Notes: generated by a model from the sequence alone, not told the origin. 64,000 nucleotides of DNA from Candidatus Chromulinivoraceae bacterium (GCA_035478595.1 DATIJL010000016.1:1-64000); one strand, 5' to 3'; positions 51,919-60,607 are shown, counted from the stretch's first letter. Program-made: numbers and translations.

Positions 51919-52052
51919 CCTTGTACTCCCGCATTAGACAAAGGCGCCCTACCAGCGCATTCTTTATCTTTAGTGCTCACCTCCCCAGGTGTTTGTTTCC
52001 TTAATTTATACCCTACAGTATGCCATATTTTGATTAACTGGACAACTTAAAC
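51919..52052 (-). promoter_or_regulatory. Promoter and structured leader of dcd-tmk
   Basis: TTGTCC-17-CATACT near 52018-52047 could start an internal transcript. The roughly 100-base leader can form CACCT-GGGG-AGGTG and GCGC-TGGTAGG-GCGC hairpins before the GGGAG ribosome site. No known riboswitch class was recognised. Confidence 0.4.
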
Positions 52053-52565
52053 CTAGGCTATGCGATCGAATACAATCGTGTCAAAGTCGTATTCATCTCT
52101 GTCGCTTTTTTCATGATGCGATCGAGACGTCTCGTGCCACGCGCGTTTATCGAACGAAAAAAACGTGTCGCCATTAACGATCGTATCTACTTCAGTCAGA
52201 TAGATGCGATCCGCATAGGGCATAAGAAGTTCGTAAATCTGACTGCCACCAATCACAAAAATATCGTTCTCGGTCTGATTTGCCCGTTTTAGCGCGTCGT
52301 CGGGCGAATGGGCGACCACGACATTATCTCGCTTTGGCGTGTACTCCGCATCTCGCGTTATAACTATATACAGTCTGCCTGGCATTGGTCGTCCACTACG
52401 ATCATAGTAGGCGGCCATAGAATCATAGGTTTTGCGTCCTAAAATAACCACCTTACCAAGTGTAAGCTGCTTTAGTGAAGCAAGATCGGAACGAATCCTC
52501 CAAGGGATTAGGTTATCTTTGCCGATAGCACCCTTTTTATCCGCAGCAACAATATAAGAAATCAT
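52053..52565 (-). CDS. folA: Dihydrofolate reductase
   Basis: 170 residues. IVAADKKGAIGKDNLIPWRI with the WR and following Asp, VVILGRKTYDSM, RPMPGRLYIVITRD and FVIGGSQIYELL are the standard DHFR blocks. It regenerates tetrahydrofolate consumed by ThyA, whose gene is 9 bases upstream. Folate itself would have to be imported or scavenged, as no folP/folC genes are in view. Confidence 0.95.
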   Translation of the reverse strand: MISYIVAADKKGAIGKDNLIPWRIRSDLASLKQLTLGKVVILGRKTYDSMAAYYDRSGRPMPGRLYIVITRDAEYTPKRDNVVVAHSPDDALKRANQTENDIFVIGGSQIYELLMPYADRIYLTEVDTIVNGDTFFSFDKRAWHETSRSHHEKSDRDEYDFDTIVFDRIA

Positions 52566-52574
52566 GGTTTTTAC

Positions 52575-53492
52575 CTATACTGCAATCGGTGCTTTAATAC
52601 CAGGATAAGGGTCGTAGCCTTCTAGTGTGAAATCATCTATCGTGAAGTCGAAGATGGATTTTATCTCTGGATTAATTTTCATAGTTGGCAATGGTCGTGG
52701 TTCGCGTGAGAGCTGCTCGTCGACTTGTTCGAGATGATTCAAGTAAAGATGAGTGTCACCAAGCGTGTGGACAAACTCGCCTGGTTCGAGACCTGTTACC
52801 TGTGCAACCATCATAGTTAGAAGTGCGTACGACGCAATGTTGAATGGCACGCCCAAAAACGTATCGGCGCTACGCTGGTATAGCTGGCAACTGAGTTTCC
52901 CGTCATTTACATAAAACTGGAACAAGGTGTGACATGGAGGCAGGCCAGCAATAGCCATTTCGTCGATATCAGCAACGTTCCAGGCAGACACTATGATGCG
53001 GCGGGAATCGGGTCTATTTTTAATCATCTCGATTGCTCTGGTGATCTGGTCGATTTCTCCGCCTTTGCCGTCTGGCCAGTGGCGCCATTGGTAACCATAC
53101 ACAGGTCCAAGTTCGCCATATTTTACGGCGAATTCGTGATCAGATTTAACCTTCTCTATAAACTCAGTGAGCTTAGCGTTCCATTCGTCGGAACCCGTTG
53201 CAGGAATCTCCTGGTCGGTTGCCTGTAGGTAGGCCTTGAATGGCCATTCGTTCCAGATGTTTACATTGTTTTGTACGAGATATTCGATGTTGCTACTGCC
53301 CTGTAAAAACCACAGCAGCTCATGAATAATACCTCGAAGGAATAGTTTTTTCGTCGTAATGGCCGGAAACCCTTCGCTCAGGTCAAAGTGCATCTGGCGA
53401 CCAAAGACACTTTTTGTACCCGTTCCGGTTCTATCTGTTTTCTCGTGTCCGTTTGTTTTTATATCCTGGAGCAAGTCCAAATACTGGCGCAT
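52575..53492 (-). CDS. thyA: Thymidylate synthase
   Basis: 305 residues. [20 protein letters not shown], the catalytic Cys in [14 protein letters not shown], and [20 protein letters not shown] followed by the [12 protein letters not shown] block identify ThyA. It methylates dUMP with methylene-tetrahydrofolate. It is first gene of the thymidylate group and is preceded by GAGGGATGAGGT. Confidence 0.97.
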   Translation of the reverse strand: MRQYLDLLQDIKTNGHEKTDRTGTGTKSVFGRQMHFDLSEGFPAITTKKLFLRGIIHELLWFLQGSSNIEYLVQNNVNIWNEWPFKAYLQATDQEIPATGSDEWNAKLTEFIEKVKSDHEFAVKYGELGPVYGYQWRHWPDGKGGEIDQITRAIEMIKNRPDSRRIIVSAWNVADIDEMAIAGLPPCHTLFQFYVNDGKLSCQLYQRSADTFLGVPFNIASYALLTMMVAQVTGLEPGEFVHTLGDTHLYLNHLEQVDEQLSREPRPLPTMKINPEIKSIFDFTIDDFTLEGYDPYPGIKAPIAV

Positions 53493-53568
53493 ACCTCATC
53501 CCTCTCTACCCTTAATATTTCCAGTATGACATATTACTGTTGGTTTGATTGTTGTGCTTTTTGGAAAT

Positions 53569-53603
53569 AAAAATGCCTCGCTGTAAAAAAGCGAGGCATT
53601 TTT
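53569..53603. terminator. Terminator between rplA and thyA
   Basis: Perfect 14-bp stem AAAAATGCCTCGCT/AGCGAGGCATTTTT with a 7-base loop, T-tail on both strands, 13 bases after the rplA stop. Confidence 0.88.
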
Positions 53604-53615
53604 ATGAAATAGATA

Positions 53616-54608
53616 TTATTTAACGATATCTTCTACTTTGATGCCAGGCCCCATGGTTGTTGAGATGCTGGTTGATTTAACGTAGGCACCCTTAAGGCTT
53701 GATGGCTTCTGGCTCTGTAGACTGTCAAAGAATGCCTTAGCGTTCTCTGCGAGCTTTTCAGCGCCAAACGATACCTTACCAATTGAAAGGTGTACGATAC
53801 TTTGCTTGTCAACGCGGTATTCAACCTTACCAGCTTTGGCTTCAGAAACAGCCTTTACGACGTCAGTTGCAACGGTACCCGCCTTAGGGTTTGGCATAAG
53901 GCCGCGTGGCCCTAGGAGGCGAGCGTATTTACCAAGTTTTGGCATGTACTGAGGAGTTGCAATAAGCGTGTCAAAGTTGAGTTCTTCTTTTTCAAGCTGT
54001 TTCAAGAACTCTTCGTCACCGATAACATCGGCACCGGCTTTTTTGGCACCAGCGTGCTCTGCCTCTGGGGCAAAGACTGCAACACGAATAGTCTTACCGC
54101 TACCGTTTGGTAGGGATACAGTACTACGGACGTTCTGGTCAGCCTGACGTGGATCAACACCAAGACGAACGTGAACTTCTACAGATGCGTCAAACTTAAC
54201 AGGGTTAGTTTTGGTTGCAAGCTCGAGGGCATCAGCGAGTGAGTAAGTCTTACCTTTTTCAACAAGCTCAGCAAGTTTACGGTAGCTTTTACCACGACGT
54301 TCGAGAAGTGGACGGGTAACTGGCTTAGGTCCTTTTTTAGTATGAGCTTCTGCTTCCTCGGATTGAGGAGTAGTGTCGCCAGCTTCCTTGCGAGCTTCTT
54401 TTTCTGCTTTTTCGGTAGCCTCGCGAGCGGCTTTGTCGCTACGTTTACCGGCCTTTGCAGTGGCTTTTTCTTCAGTAGTAGCCTCTGCTTCAGTCTCTAC
54501 AGCTCCGACTGTTGCAATTGCAGCTTCAATCTCTGCAATTGTGTTCTTTTCGGTTACTTCGAGCTTGAGCTCTTTGGCTTGCTCGAGTAATTCGGCTTTT
54601 TTAGCCAT
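53616..54608 (-). CDS. rplA: Ribosomal protein uL1 with long N-terminal extension
   Basis: 330 residues against about 230 for ordinary L1. The L1 body starts near residue 100 ([20 protein letters not shown]) and carries [15 protein letters not shown] and [18 protein letters not shown]. The extra first 95 residues begin [20 protein letters not shown], which resembles a small SAP/HeH-type helix-turn, followed by an Ala/Glu/Lys-rich charged linker. L1 binds 23S rRNA at the E-site stalk. Promoter TTGATA-17-TACAAT and a GGCC hairpin lie upstream. Confidence 0.94.
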   Translation of the reverse strand: MAKKAELLEQAKELKLEVTEKNTIAEIEAAIATVGAVETEAEATTEEKATAKAGKRSDKAAREATEKAEKEARKEAGDTTPQSEEAEAHTKKGPKPVTRPLLERRGKSYRKLAELVEKGKTYSLADALELATKTNPVKFDASVEVHVRLGVDPRQADQNVRSTVSLPNGSGKTIRVAVFAPEAEHAGAKKAGADVIGDEEFLKQLEKEELNFDTLIATPQYMPKLGKYARLLGPRGLMPNPKAGTVATDVVKAVSEAKAGKVEYRVDKQSIVHLSIGKVSFGAEKLAENAKAFFDSLQSQKPSSLKGAYVKSTSISTTMGPGIKVEDIVK

Positions 54609-54674
54609 AGGTATAAACCCTTTCTGTGGTGCAAGCGGCCTTCAGGCCTCCCAACATTGATTATTTATAACGTT

Positions 54675-54703
54675 ATTGTATCATTTTTAGATAATTTTAT
54701 CAA
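54675..54703 (-). promoter_or_regulatory. rplA promoter
   Basis: TTGATA (54698-54703), 17-base spacer, TACAAT (54675-54680). The leader of about 60 bases contains GGCCTGAAGGCC (54635-54646), a small hairpin that could serve L1 autocontrol. Confidence 0.7.
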
Positions 54704-54711
54704 TGGATCAT

Positions 54712-54753
54712 GTGTCCGCTCGCCTCGGGGAAAATTCCCAGGCGAGCGGACAC
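54712..54753 (-). repeat. Perfect 14-bp GC-rich hairpin
   Basis: GTGTCCGCTCGCCT (54712-54725) pairs perfectly with 54740-54753; the loop can add GGG/CCC. It begins 6 bases after the stop of the 54759 gene and has no U-tract. Confidence 0.75.
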
Positions 54754-54758
54754 TACTT

Positions 54759-55037
54759 TCAACGCCAGAGCGTCTCTACATACCTGCCAGCGCGTGTGCG
54801 AATGGTCATGATGACCTTGCCACCCTGCTCGTCACGAACATCGAGGTCGATGTATTCGACGCCACCTATGGCGACGGCGCACGGATTGACATGGCAGGCC
54901 TGTTCGAACAGTGTTCCCTTGCCTACGACCACATCCCGGGGCCGGTTGGCTGCGGGCTGCAGGATCTGTTCGTTGAGCCACCTCTTGAGCTGGATCTCCA
55001 GGGGACGTCGACGGACGTGTCTCATTTTGTCGAGCAC
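54759..55037 (-). CDS. Short hypothetical protein, GC-rich single gene
   Basis: 92 residues from GTG 55037, favoured because GGAGAGG lies 8 bases upstream; GTG 55046 and ATG 55025 are alternatives. The basic start RHVRRRPLEIQLKRWLNEQI is followed by a beta-rich part with VAIGGVEYIDLDVRDEQGGK. No family was recognised. It is one of four consecutive GC-rich single genes between rplA and the Nudix gene. Confidence 0.6.
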   Translation of the reverse strand: MLDKMRHVRRRPLEIQLKRWLNEQILQPAANRPRDVVVGKGTLFEQACHVNPCAVAIGGVEYIDLDVRDEQGGKVIMTIRTRAGRYVETLWR

Positions 55038-55286
55038 TACTCTCACCTCTCCGGTCTAGAAAGTCGAATCATTATGACATTTTTTCAAAATAAGTGCAAA
55101 CATTCGCTATGTATGCATGACAGCGGAGACTCGGTACGTATAGGTTAAGTGCGCTGGCTCGATCCTTCTTGGACAAGCTGATCGAAAGCCTTTCGGTCAC
55201 CGTCGAGAACCGTTTAATCAAGGTATGGTAGACCCGAGATTCCTTGACCGATAAATGCATTGCTGGTGTTTTGTAAATGATTTCAG

Positions 55287-55323
55287 ATTGTACGTGACGA
55301 GCGGGGCGGCTGTCGCGTACGAT
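55287..55323 (-). repeat. Hairpin after 55323 gene
   Basis: ATTGTACGTGAC (55287-55298) pairs with GTCGCGTACGAT (55312-55323) with two G.T pairs around a GC-rich 13-base loop, abutting the stop codon. No U-tract. Confidence 0.6.
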
Positions 55324-55634
55324 TAGAGCATTCTGTTTGCGAGAAACACGAGTGCGTTGCGTCCTCGCGTATTTCCTCGAAGCGTCTGAAGGATTGCATT
55401 TTGTACGATCCTTCGTCGGTCTTCATCACCCTGGATGATGATGTCGTACTCTTCGATTGAGGTGAACTGCCTACTCGGCATGCTCCGGAGGTGAACAACC
55501 TCAACACCCTCGATATCACTGAGCTCATCGGGTTCCAACCTGGCCCAAAACGTTTTGAGTCGCAACCGCACACTACCTTCTTGTACGACAGTGTGTGCTC
55601 GGTCGACCTTGACGAATGGTACTTCTTTCTTCAT
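55323..55634 (-). CDS. Short hypothetical protein, GC-rich single gene
   Basis: 103 residues from ATG 55634 (GGAG five bases upstream); ATG 55670 is an alternative. The composition is charged, with probable beta strands early (PFVKVDRAHTVVQEG) and a helical end GDEDRRRIVQNAILQTLRGN. No family was recognised. Confidence 0.55.
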   Translation of the reverse strand: MKKEVPFVKVDRAHTVVQEGSVRLRLKTFWARLEPDELSDIEGVEVVHLRSMPSRQFTSIEEYDIIIQGDEDRRRIVQNAILQTLRGNTRGRNALVFLANRML

Positions 55635-55724
55635 GGCTTCTCCGTTCCGCCTGCCCCGCTCGTCGTTCATTATTTAACTATGTTCGAATGTGTGTAACAA
55701 GTGTATATGCTTATGATATGAAAA

Positions 55725-55788
55725 GAGCCCACCTGAAGGGCCGACGGTGGACGCTGGAATGCGGCCACGGGCTCTCTTCATGTGGGCT
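55725..55788 (-). terminator. Branched terminator region after 55788 gene
   Basis: AGCCCAC/GTGGGCT closes the region, with competing AGAGCCC/GGGCTCT and inner GGCCG/CGGCC and CCACC/GGTGG pairings. On the minus strand the outer stem is followed by CTTTTC. The closing and inner stems exclude one another in part. Confidence 0.6.
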
Positions 55789-56042
55789 TAGACCCGGATC
55801 TCGCCGCTCTTGGCGAGCTTCTCGATCTCTGCGGTGAGGCGGACGACGGCGTCCGTCGGGCTGGTGCCGGCGGGCACGATCAGTACGACGGTGTTCATGT
55901 CGACGCTCTGGAAGCCGCCGGGGATCAGCAGGCCGCTCTTGATCATGGCGTCGCCGATCTTGTAGTGACCCGCTCCCGGGAAGCGCACGAGTGCGGCCTG
56001 GCCGAACGCGACGTCCAGCTCGGGGCCCTGGGACTGCGGCAT
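55788..56042 (-). CDS. Short hypothetical protein, GC-rich single gene
   Basis: 84 residues. AGAGGAGG lies 6 bases before the ATG, and TTTACT-17-TATTAT lies upstream. It appears beta-rich at the start (DVAFGQAALVRFPGAGHYK) with a helical end TEIEKLAKSGEIRV. No family was recognised. Confidence 0.6.
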   Translation of the reverse strand: MPQSQGPELDVAFGQAALVRFPGAGHYKIGDAMIKSGLLIPGGFQSVDMNTVVLIVPAGTSPTDAVVRLTAEIEKLAKSGEIRV

Positions 56043-56128
56043 GAGTGCCTCCTCTTTGTCACTGCGCGAAAAGGTCTTTCTCGCGACGACAGTAACAACT
56101 CGTGTAATAATAACATATATACGCTAAA

Positions 56129-56167
56129 AAGTAAAGAGAGAGGATTATGCACCCTCTCTCTTTACTT
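56129..56167 (-). terminator. Perfect 15-bp terminator
   Basis: AAGTAAAGAGAGAGG (56129-56143) pairs perfectly with 56153-56167. On the minus strand it is followed by TTTTT. Its tail overlaps the -35 region of the next gene. Confidence 0.85.
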
Positions 56168-56179
56168 ACCTTTGTTCAG

Positions 56180-56425
56180 CTAGAATACGCTGAGCAGAGT
56201 CCAATTACTGCCTTCGCTGCGAAGACGGTAGTTTTGGCGACCGTCTGTCATCGTGAAGATCTGCGAGATCCGCTCACCGCTTCGTACAACGGTTCGCAGC
56301 CCGGCGTCGATAAAATCGTACGTCGTGCCCTGAAACTCGATGCGTCGTGGGTAGGCGCGCATACCGCGGCTAAAGCCGATTGCGGTAACGTCAACTGGGC
56401 TGTTAATGGTAGTTTGATCTTTCAT
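56180..56425 (-). CDS. Short hypothetical protein behind a riboswitch-like leader
   Basis: 81 residues. AAGGGAG lies 8 bases before the ATG. The sequence suggests a small beta barrel: VDVTAIGFSRGMRAYPRRIE, YDFIDAGLRTVVRSGERISQ and a final RLRSEGSNWTLLSVF. No family was recognised. The preceding 270 bases hold a promoter, a long non-coding leader and an intrinsic terminator, so its expression may be conditional. Confidence 0.6.
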   Translation of the reverse strand: MKDQTTINSPVDVTAIGFSRGMRAYPRRIEFQGTTYDFIDAGLRTVVRSGERISQIFTMTDGRQNYRLRSEGSNWTLLSVF

Positions 56426-56694
56426 ATTCGTACTCCCTTACTCTAAAGATGATTTTTTTGATTTTTGGTAAAGAAAAAACTGACAACAAGAAAATTGGTC
56501 AGTTGCGGATTTATAGAGCAGCTACAAGGAGACAAATAACACCGCCTATATTATTTGCTGTATCACCTGAAGTAGCGATTGAATATGTAGTCCGTGCAGG
56601 GGCGCTTAACAACTGTCAGTGTGCATGCCGGCTTGTATTGTATAAAGGTCTGCTAGTAAAAAGGCTCTCCACCAGTACTCTCATGACCTTCTTT
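56426..56694 (-). ncRNA. Candidate riboswitch-like leader
   Basis: About 265 bases without a convincing gene. TTGACC (56720-56725), 19-base spacer and TATAAT (56695-56700) precede it, and a terminator (56478-56504) ends 52 bases before the next start codon. The 5' AAGAAGGTCA (56684-56693) can pair with TGACC-AATT-TTCTT (56488-56501), which shares the terminator arm. A 22-codon ORF from ATG 56684 may be a leader peptide but shows no residue run. Confidence 0.45.
56478..56504 (-). terminator. Intrinsic terminator in leader of 56180 gene
   Basis: AACTGAC (56498-56504) pairs with GTCAGTT (56478-56484) on the minus strand across a 13-base loop, followed by six T. Confidence 0.7.
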
Positions 56695-56746
56695 ATTATA
56701 GCGCTTCGGCCAGTTAAACGGTCAATGGCATAAGCAGTTTTTACAA

Positions 56747-57283
56747 CTATTTATATGTCTTAGCGGGGACAGCTTCCCACTCGGCAAGTACGTGGTTGAA
56801 CCCGAATAAGGCGATCTGCCTGACATTCTCCGGAATAAGTGACTCATCGAACACAAGCAGCTCTTTTTTAGTCAGTAATTTAATGGTGGTCGATTCGCCT
56901 TCGACTGGTTTTTGAGTGGGCGCTTTGCTTGCCGTAAAGGCGTATGCGATATCAGTATGAAAATGATCGATACCATTACCAAATGGGTGCGTGCTGTGCG
57001 CAAGTGGCACGGGGTGAACGGTTGCGTCTGGTAGCTGCGGAACACGGTGGGTCGGCTGTAATATGGCAAGATCCTCCAGGAGATACCCGGATTCTTCTTC
57101 AAGCTCATGGCTTATAGCTTGCCATGGTGTTTCGTTAAGCTCGATGTGGCCGCCGAACTGCATGTATTTGCCGATCTTTTTATGAAGATGCAGCATAATT
57201 TTAGGTTCGCTAAAATCAGTTCTAAATACGTAGGCACTTGCCGTGTGGTCGTGCTGGCCGGGTTCGGTGTGAACGTGTGGCAT
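56747..57283 (-). CDS. Nudix hydrolase
   Basis: 178 residues. The Nudix box is GGHIELNETPWQAISHELEE followed by ESGY. A His-rich start (MPHVHTEPGQHDHTASAYVF) and the loop HPFGNGIDHFHTD are unusual and might bind metal. The substrate is unknown. It lies 35 bases from the LigD stop on the same strand, so it may share its transcript. Confidence 0.87.
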   Translation of the reverse strand: MPHVHTEPGQHDHTASAYVFRTDFSEPKIMLHLHKKIGKYMQFGGHIELNETPWQAISHELEEESGYLLEDLAILQPTHRVPQLPDATVHPVPLAHSTHPFGNGIDHFHTDIAYAFTASKAPTQKPVEGESTTIKLLTKKELLVFDESLIPENVRQIALFGFNHVLAEWEAVPAKTYK

Positions 57284-57318
57284 GTTTTTTTATGTTCCCC
57301 TTGTATGGGGCTATGATA

Positions 57319-59763
57319 TCACGATTCGAGTGACTTCAAGATCGTAGAAATATCAACACCTTTGCCAAGAACAGGCTTCCATAAATCGCCTACTGCATCT
57401 AGCCGTTTGTGGGCATTCTTAATGGTAAAGTCGGCTGGTTTGAGGCCCGGCTTTATTTCATCCCAGTGTAGCGGCATAGAAACGCTGGCATCTGGTGTGG
57501 GACGGAGTGAATACGGTGCCGCGAGGGTTTGACCTTCTCTGTTTTGGAGAAAATCAAGGTAAATGCGGTGCGGCCGCTTAGCCGGCATACGCTCTACGCT
57601 GGTAAGTTTAGGTAGGCGCTTGTTTATCTCGAGCACCAGTAAGTGAGCAAAGTTTTTGGCTTGTTCGTAACTATATTTTGTTCCAAGGGGTACATAAATA
57701 TGAATGCCAGTCTTGCCAGATGTCTTAGGCAGGCAGGCTACGCCCCATTCGTCGCACACTTTTTTGACTTCTAACGCTACGGTAATAACGTCTTTAAACG
57801 TGACACCCTCTGGGTCGAGGTCAATCACAAGCCAATCAGGTGTATTGAGATGTCCAACCCGTGAGTTCCATGGGTTTATCTCGATACTGCCAAGTTGCAC
57901 AGCATACAGTAGTGTTTCAAGCTTACCTCCTACCATCCAGTGGAGTGTATCATTATGAGAGTCTGAAAATATGTCTGTTGCTGGAACCCAATCTGGCAGG
58001 TGCTCCATGTTCTTTTGGAAAAAACCTTCGCCAGTTATACCATTGGGCTGTCGCAATAGAGACAGCGGACGATCTTTAAGATACGGCAGTATAAAATCAG
58101 CCGCCGATTCGTAGTAGTCGACAATATCACCCTTGGTATAACCCATTTTTGGAAAAAATACTTTATCGAGATGAGTAAATTCTACGTGGCCTTTTTTCAT
58201 AGGAGCCTCCTCCTTTTGCGTAATTGTAGCCGGCTTCTCGTGGTGGACGGCTGTTGGTTTTTTATCAGGGCGAAGTCCCTCGAATACTGGCTGGCGCATG
58301 CGGCTATCGCTTGTCCATTCGCTAAAACTCATTTCACATACGAGCTCTGGGCGTACCCAGTGGACGGTTGCGTTTGGCTTCGGTTCTGTCGCGAATGGCG
58401 ATGTTTTGCGCTCAAGCTTGTCTAATTTTTCACGTAGGAGTTTGCGTTGGTTATCTGGAATGCCACCGCCTGAATGCCCTGTATAGATAAATTTCTCACC
58501 TTCGTACATACCGACAACAAGCGAACCTAGATATTGCCGTCCTCCGCGAGGCTCAGTAAAGCCGCCTATGACGACCTCTTGGCGCAAATGGGTCTTAATT
58601 TTTAGCCATGCTGAACCTCGATTGTTTTCGCGGTAAGGACTGTCAGCTTTTTTAGCCACGATACCCTCAAGATGTTGGGCTTGAATCTGTTCGAATAGTT
58701 TCTCGCCTTTGGTCTCGATCGCATCGCCAAACCGAATAGCCGAATGCTCGGGTAGGATAGATTGTAGAAGTTTCTTACGCTGAAAGAGTGGCATCTCTCG
58801 CACATCACGACCATCACACCATAAAATGTCAAAAACATAGTAGACCAGTTGACCTGTGGGGCTGGTGCGCCAGTTTTGTAGCGCTTCAAAATGCGGACGA
58901 CCTTCTTTATCTATAACTACAATCTCTCCGTCTAGAATCACATCGTGTTTAAGTGCACGCACGGCCTCAACAACTGGAGGATAGTGCTCACTAAAGTCAT
59001 TGTCGGTACGGGAGTACAAACTAACCTCGTCTCGATGCTTGCTTGCAATGGCACGATAGCCATCCCACTTCATCTCAAACAGCCAGCCGTCCTGAGAGAA
59101 TGGCTTCTCAATCAGCGTGCAAAGCATCGGCTTTACCCGCCACGGTACTTTAACGAGTGGGTACGTAGAAATATCAAAGGCTAGATGCCCAGTATGACCA
59201 TCAAGATCATCCACTTTAAGACCGCTTATTACTGAGCGGTCTTCTTTTGTAATGTCTGCTGCCGTAGCTTCTTCGTCACCTTTTTTAATGAGCAGCCAGG
59301 CGTGTTCGTCTTTGCCGTACATTTTTATAAGAGCAAACTCGCCTTTTAGTTTTTTACCGTGTAAAAAGAATGTTAGGTGGCCCTTCTGTAGCTCTTCTCG
59401 TATCGTATCTTCGTCGTTCGATTTGTCATGATAGGGCTCATATGTGCCTTTATCCCAAATAATCACTTTGCCGGCACCGTAGTTACCTTCTGGAATCACA
59501 CCTTCAAAGGTACGGTATTCGTACGGATGATCTTCAACTTGTACAGCTAAGTGCCTGTCGTGCGGGTTCATAGATGGACCTTTCGGCACGGCCCAGCTTT
59601 TTAAGACACCGTCTAGTTCGAGGCGAAAGTCGTAATGTAGTTGTGATGCGTGATGCTCTTGAACGACAAATGAAAGCTTTTTACTTTTACTTTTTTTAAC
59701 AGTACCCTGAGGTTCGGGGGTCTTACTAAATGAACGTTTGGAAAAGTATTTTCCTAACCCCAC
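57319..59763 (-). CDS. ligD: Multifunctional DNA ligase D (PE-LIG-POL order)
   Basis: 814 residues. The phosphoesterase domain comes first (about 25-160): VVQEHHASQLHYDFRLELDG, with His and Asp of the 3'-end processing site. The ATP-dependent ligase follows (about 205-500): LFEMKWDGYRA with adenylated Lys, LDGEIVV and EGIVAKK. The primase-polymerase is last (about 525-814): VFFPKMGYTKGDIVDYYESA and WLVIDLDPEG with the metal Asp pair. It processes and seals double-strand breaks with Ku by end joining. Only 4 bases separate it from ku. Confidence 0.95.
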   Translation of the reverse strand: MGLGKYFSKRSFSKTPEPQGTVKKSKSKKLSFVVQEHHASQLHYDFRLELDGVLKSWAVPKGPSMNPHDRHLAVQVEDHPYEYRTFEGVIPEGNYGAGKVIIWDKGTYEPYHDKSNDEDTIREELQKGHLTFFLHGKKLKGEFALIKMYGKDEHAWLLIKKGDEEATAADITKEDRSVISGLKVDDLDGHTGHLAFDISTYPLVKVPWRVKPMLCTLIEKPFSQDGWLFEMKWDGYRAIASKHRDEVSLYSRTDNDFSEHYPPVVEAVRALKHDVILDGEIVVIDKEGRPHFEALQNWRTSPTGQLVYYVFDILWCDGRDVREMPLFQRKKLLQSILPEHSAIRFGDAIETKGEKLFEQIQAQHLEGIVAKKADSPYRENNRGSAWLKIKTHLRQEVVIGGFTEPRGGRQYLGSLVVGMYEGEKFIYTGHSGGGIPDNQRKLLREKLDKLERKTSPFATEPKPNATVHWVRPELVCEMSFSEWTSDSRMRQPVFEGLRPDKKPTAVHHEKPATITQKEEAPMKKGHVEFTHLDKVFFPKMGYTKGDIVDYYESAADFILPYLKDRPLSLLRQPNGITGEGFFQKNMEHLPDWVPATDIFSDSHNDTLHWMVGGKLETLLYAVQLGSIEINPWNSRVGHLNTPDWLVIDLDPEGVTFKDVITVALEVKKVCDEWGVACLPKTSGKTGIHIYVPLGTKYSYEQAKNFAHLLVLEINKRLPKLTSVERMPAKRPHRIYLDFLQNREGQTLAAPYSLRPTPDASVSMPLHWDEIKPGLKPADFTIKNAHKRLDAVGDLWKPVLGKGVDISTILKSLES

Positions 59764-59767
59764 GAGG

Positions 59768-60535
59768 TTATTCTTCCTTCAAACTCGCTTTAAGTGCAGT
59801 CATAAGGTCTTTAGCCTGGGTATCGGGCTGCTTGGATGGTCGTTTTTTGAGTTTTTTGCCCTTGGTTTTGGCTTCAATAAGGTCTTCGAGTTCTTCGGTA
59901 AACGTGTCTTCGTAGTCCTCGGGAATAAACGGCTTGGTTTCCTGTGAGATTAATTTAAGTGCAACCTTGACTTCGTCTTTAGTGACACTCGTTTCAGATG
60001 GAAACTTAAGCTCGGTCGCTTCTCGTAGGTCGGTTGGAAATCGCATTTGCGTCAGTACGAGTGCTCGACCAACGGGCTTAATAACGCCTAGATGTTCACG
60101 CTCACGCATTACAAACGTTACAAGCGCGGATTTGCCTGAGCTTTCTAGGGCTCCGCGAAGGAGCGCATAAGCTTTGTCACCACCTTTGGTTGGCTCGAGA
60201 TAATATGGGTGCTCGTAGTAACGGATGTCGATCTCGTCTTCGTCGACAAAGTGCTGAATATCTATCGTTTCAGTCTGTTCACTATCGAGTTTTTCCAGGT
60301 CTTTTTTCGTAAGCACTACGTAATCGCCATCACGGTACTCGTAACCTTTTACGATATCGTTCCATGGCACTTCTTCGCCATCTTTTCGGCAAATACGAGC
60401 ATAACGAATGGGAGAGTTATCGTCCTTATGAAGCATATCTAGGTCTATCCCCTCGTGTGGATTGACACCGCTATATAACCGTACCGGTATATTAACGAGT
60501 CCAAAGCTGATTGATCCGCTCCATAATGCACGCAT
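59768..60535 (-). CDS. ku: Ku protein, bacterial NHEJ
   Basis: 255 residues. MRALWSGSISFGLVNIPVRL is the family start, followed by CRKDGEEVPWNDIVKGYEY and the bridge/core segment KALVLTQMRFP-like ALVLTQMRFPTDLREA. The Lys-rich C-terminal tail (KTKGKKLKKRPSKQ) is typical. The homodimer rings DNA ends and recruits LigD. TAATAT ends 6 bases before the ATG with TTAGCA 18 bases further up: leaderless transcript predicted for the ku-ligD unit. Confidence 0.95.
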   Translation of the reverse strand: MRALWSGSISFGLVNIPVRLYSGVNPHEGIDLDMLHKDDNSPIRYARICRKDGEEVPWNDIVKGYEYRDGDYVVLTKKDLEKLDSEQTETIDIQHFVDEDEIDIRYYEHPYYLEPTKGGDKAYALLRGALESSGKSALVTFVMREREHLGVIKPVGRALVLTQMRFPTDLREATELKFPSETSVTKDEVKVALKLISQETKPFIPEDYEDTFTEELEDLIEAKTKGKKLKKRPSKQPDTQAKDLMTALKASLKEE

Positions 60536-60607
60536 ACATTCATATTAGCAAAGCCTTGATAATAGTGCTAATGGTTTATATTCTATCTTCTAATTTTGAA
60601 GATGAAA

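Noticed and set aside
55072-55260. 62-codon open frame on the minus strand
   Set aside because: It fills the leader region of the GC-rich gene at 54759, lacks a ribosome site and has no recognised family. It remains possible but unsupported.
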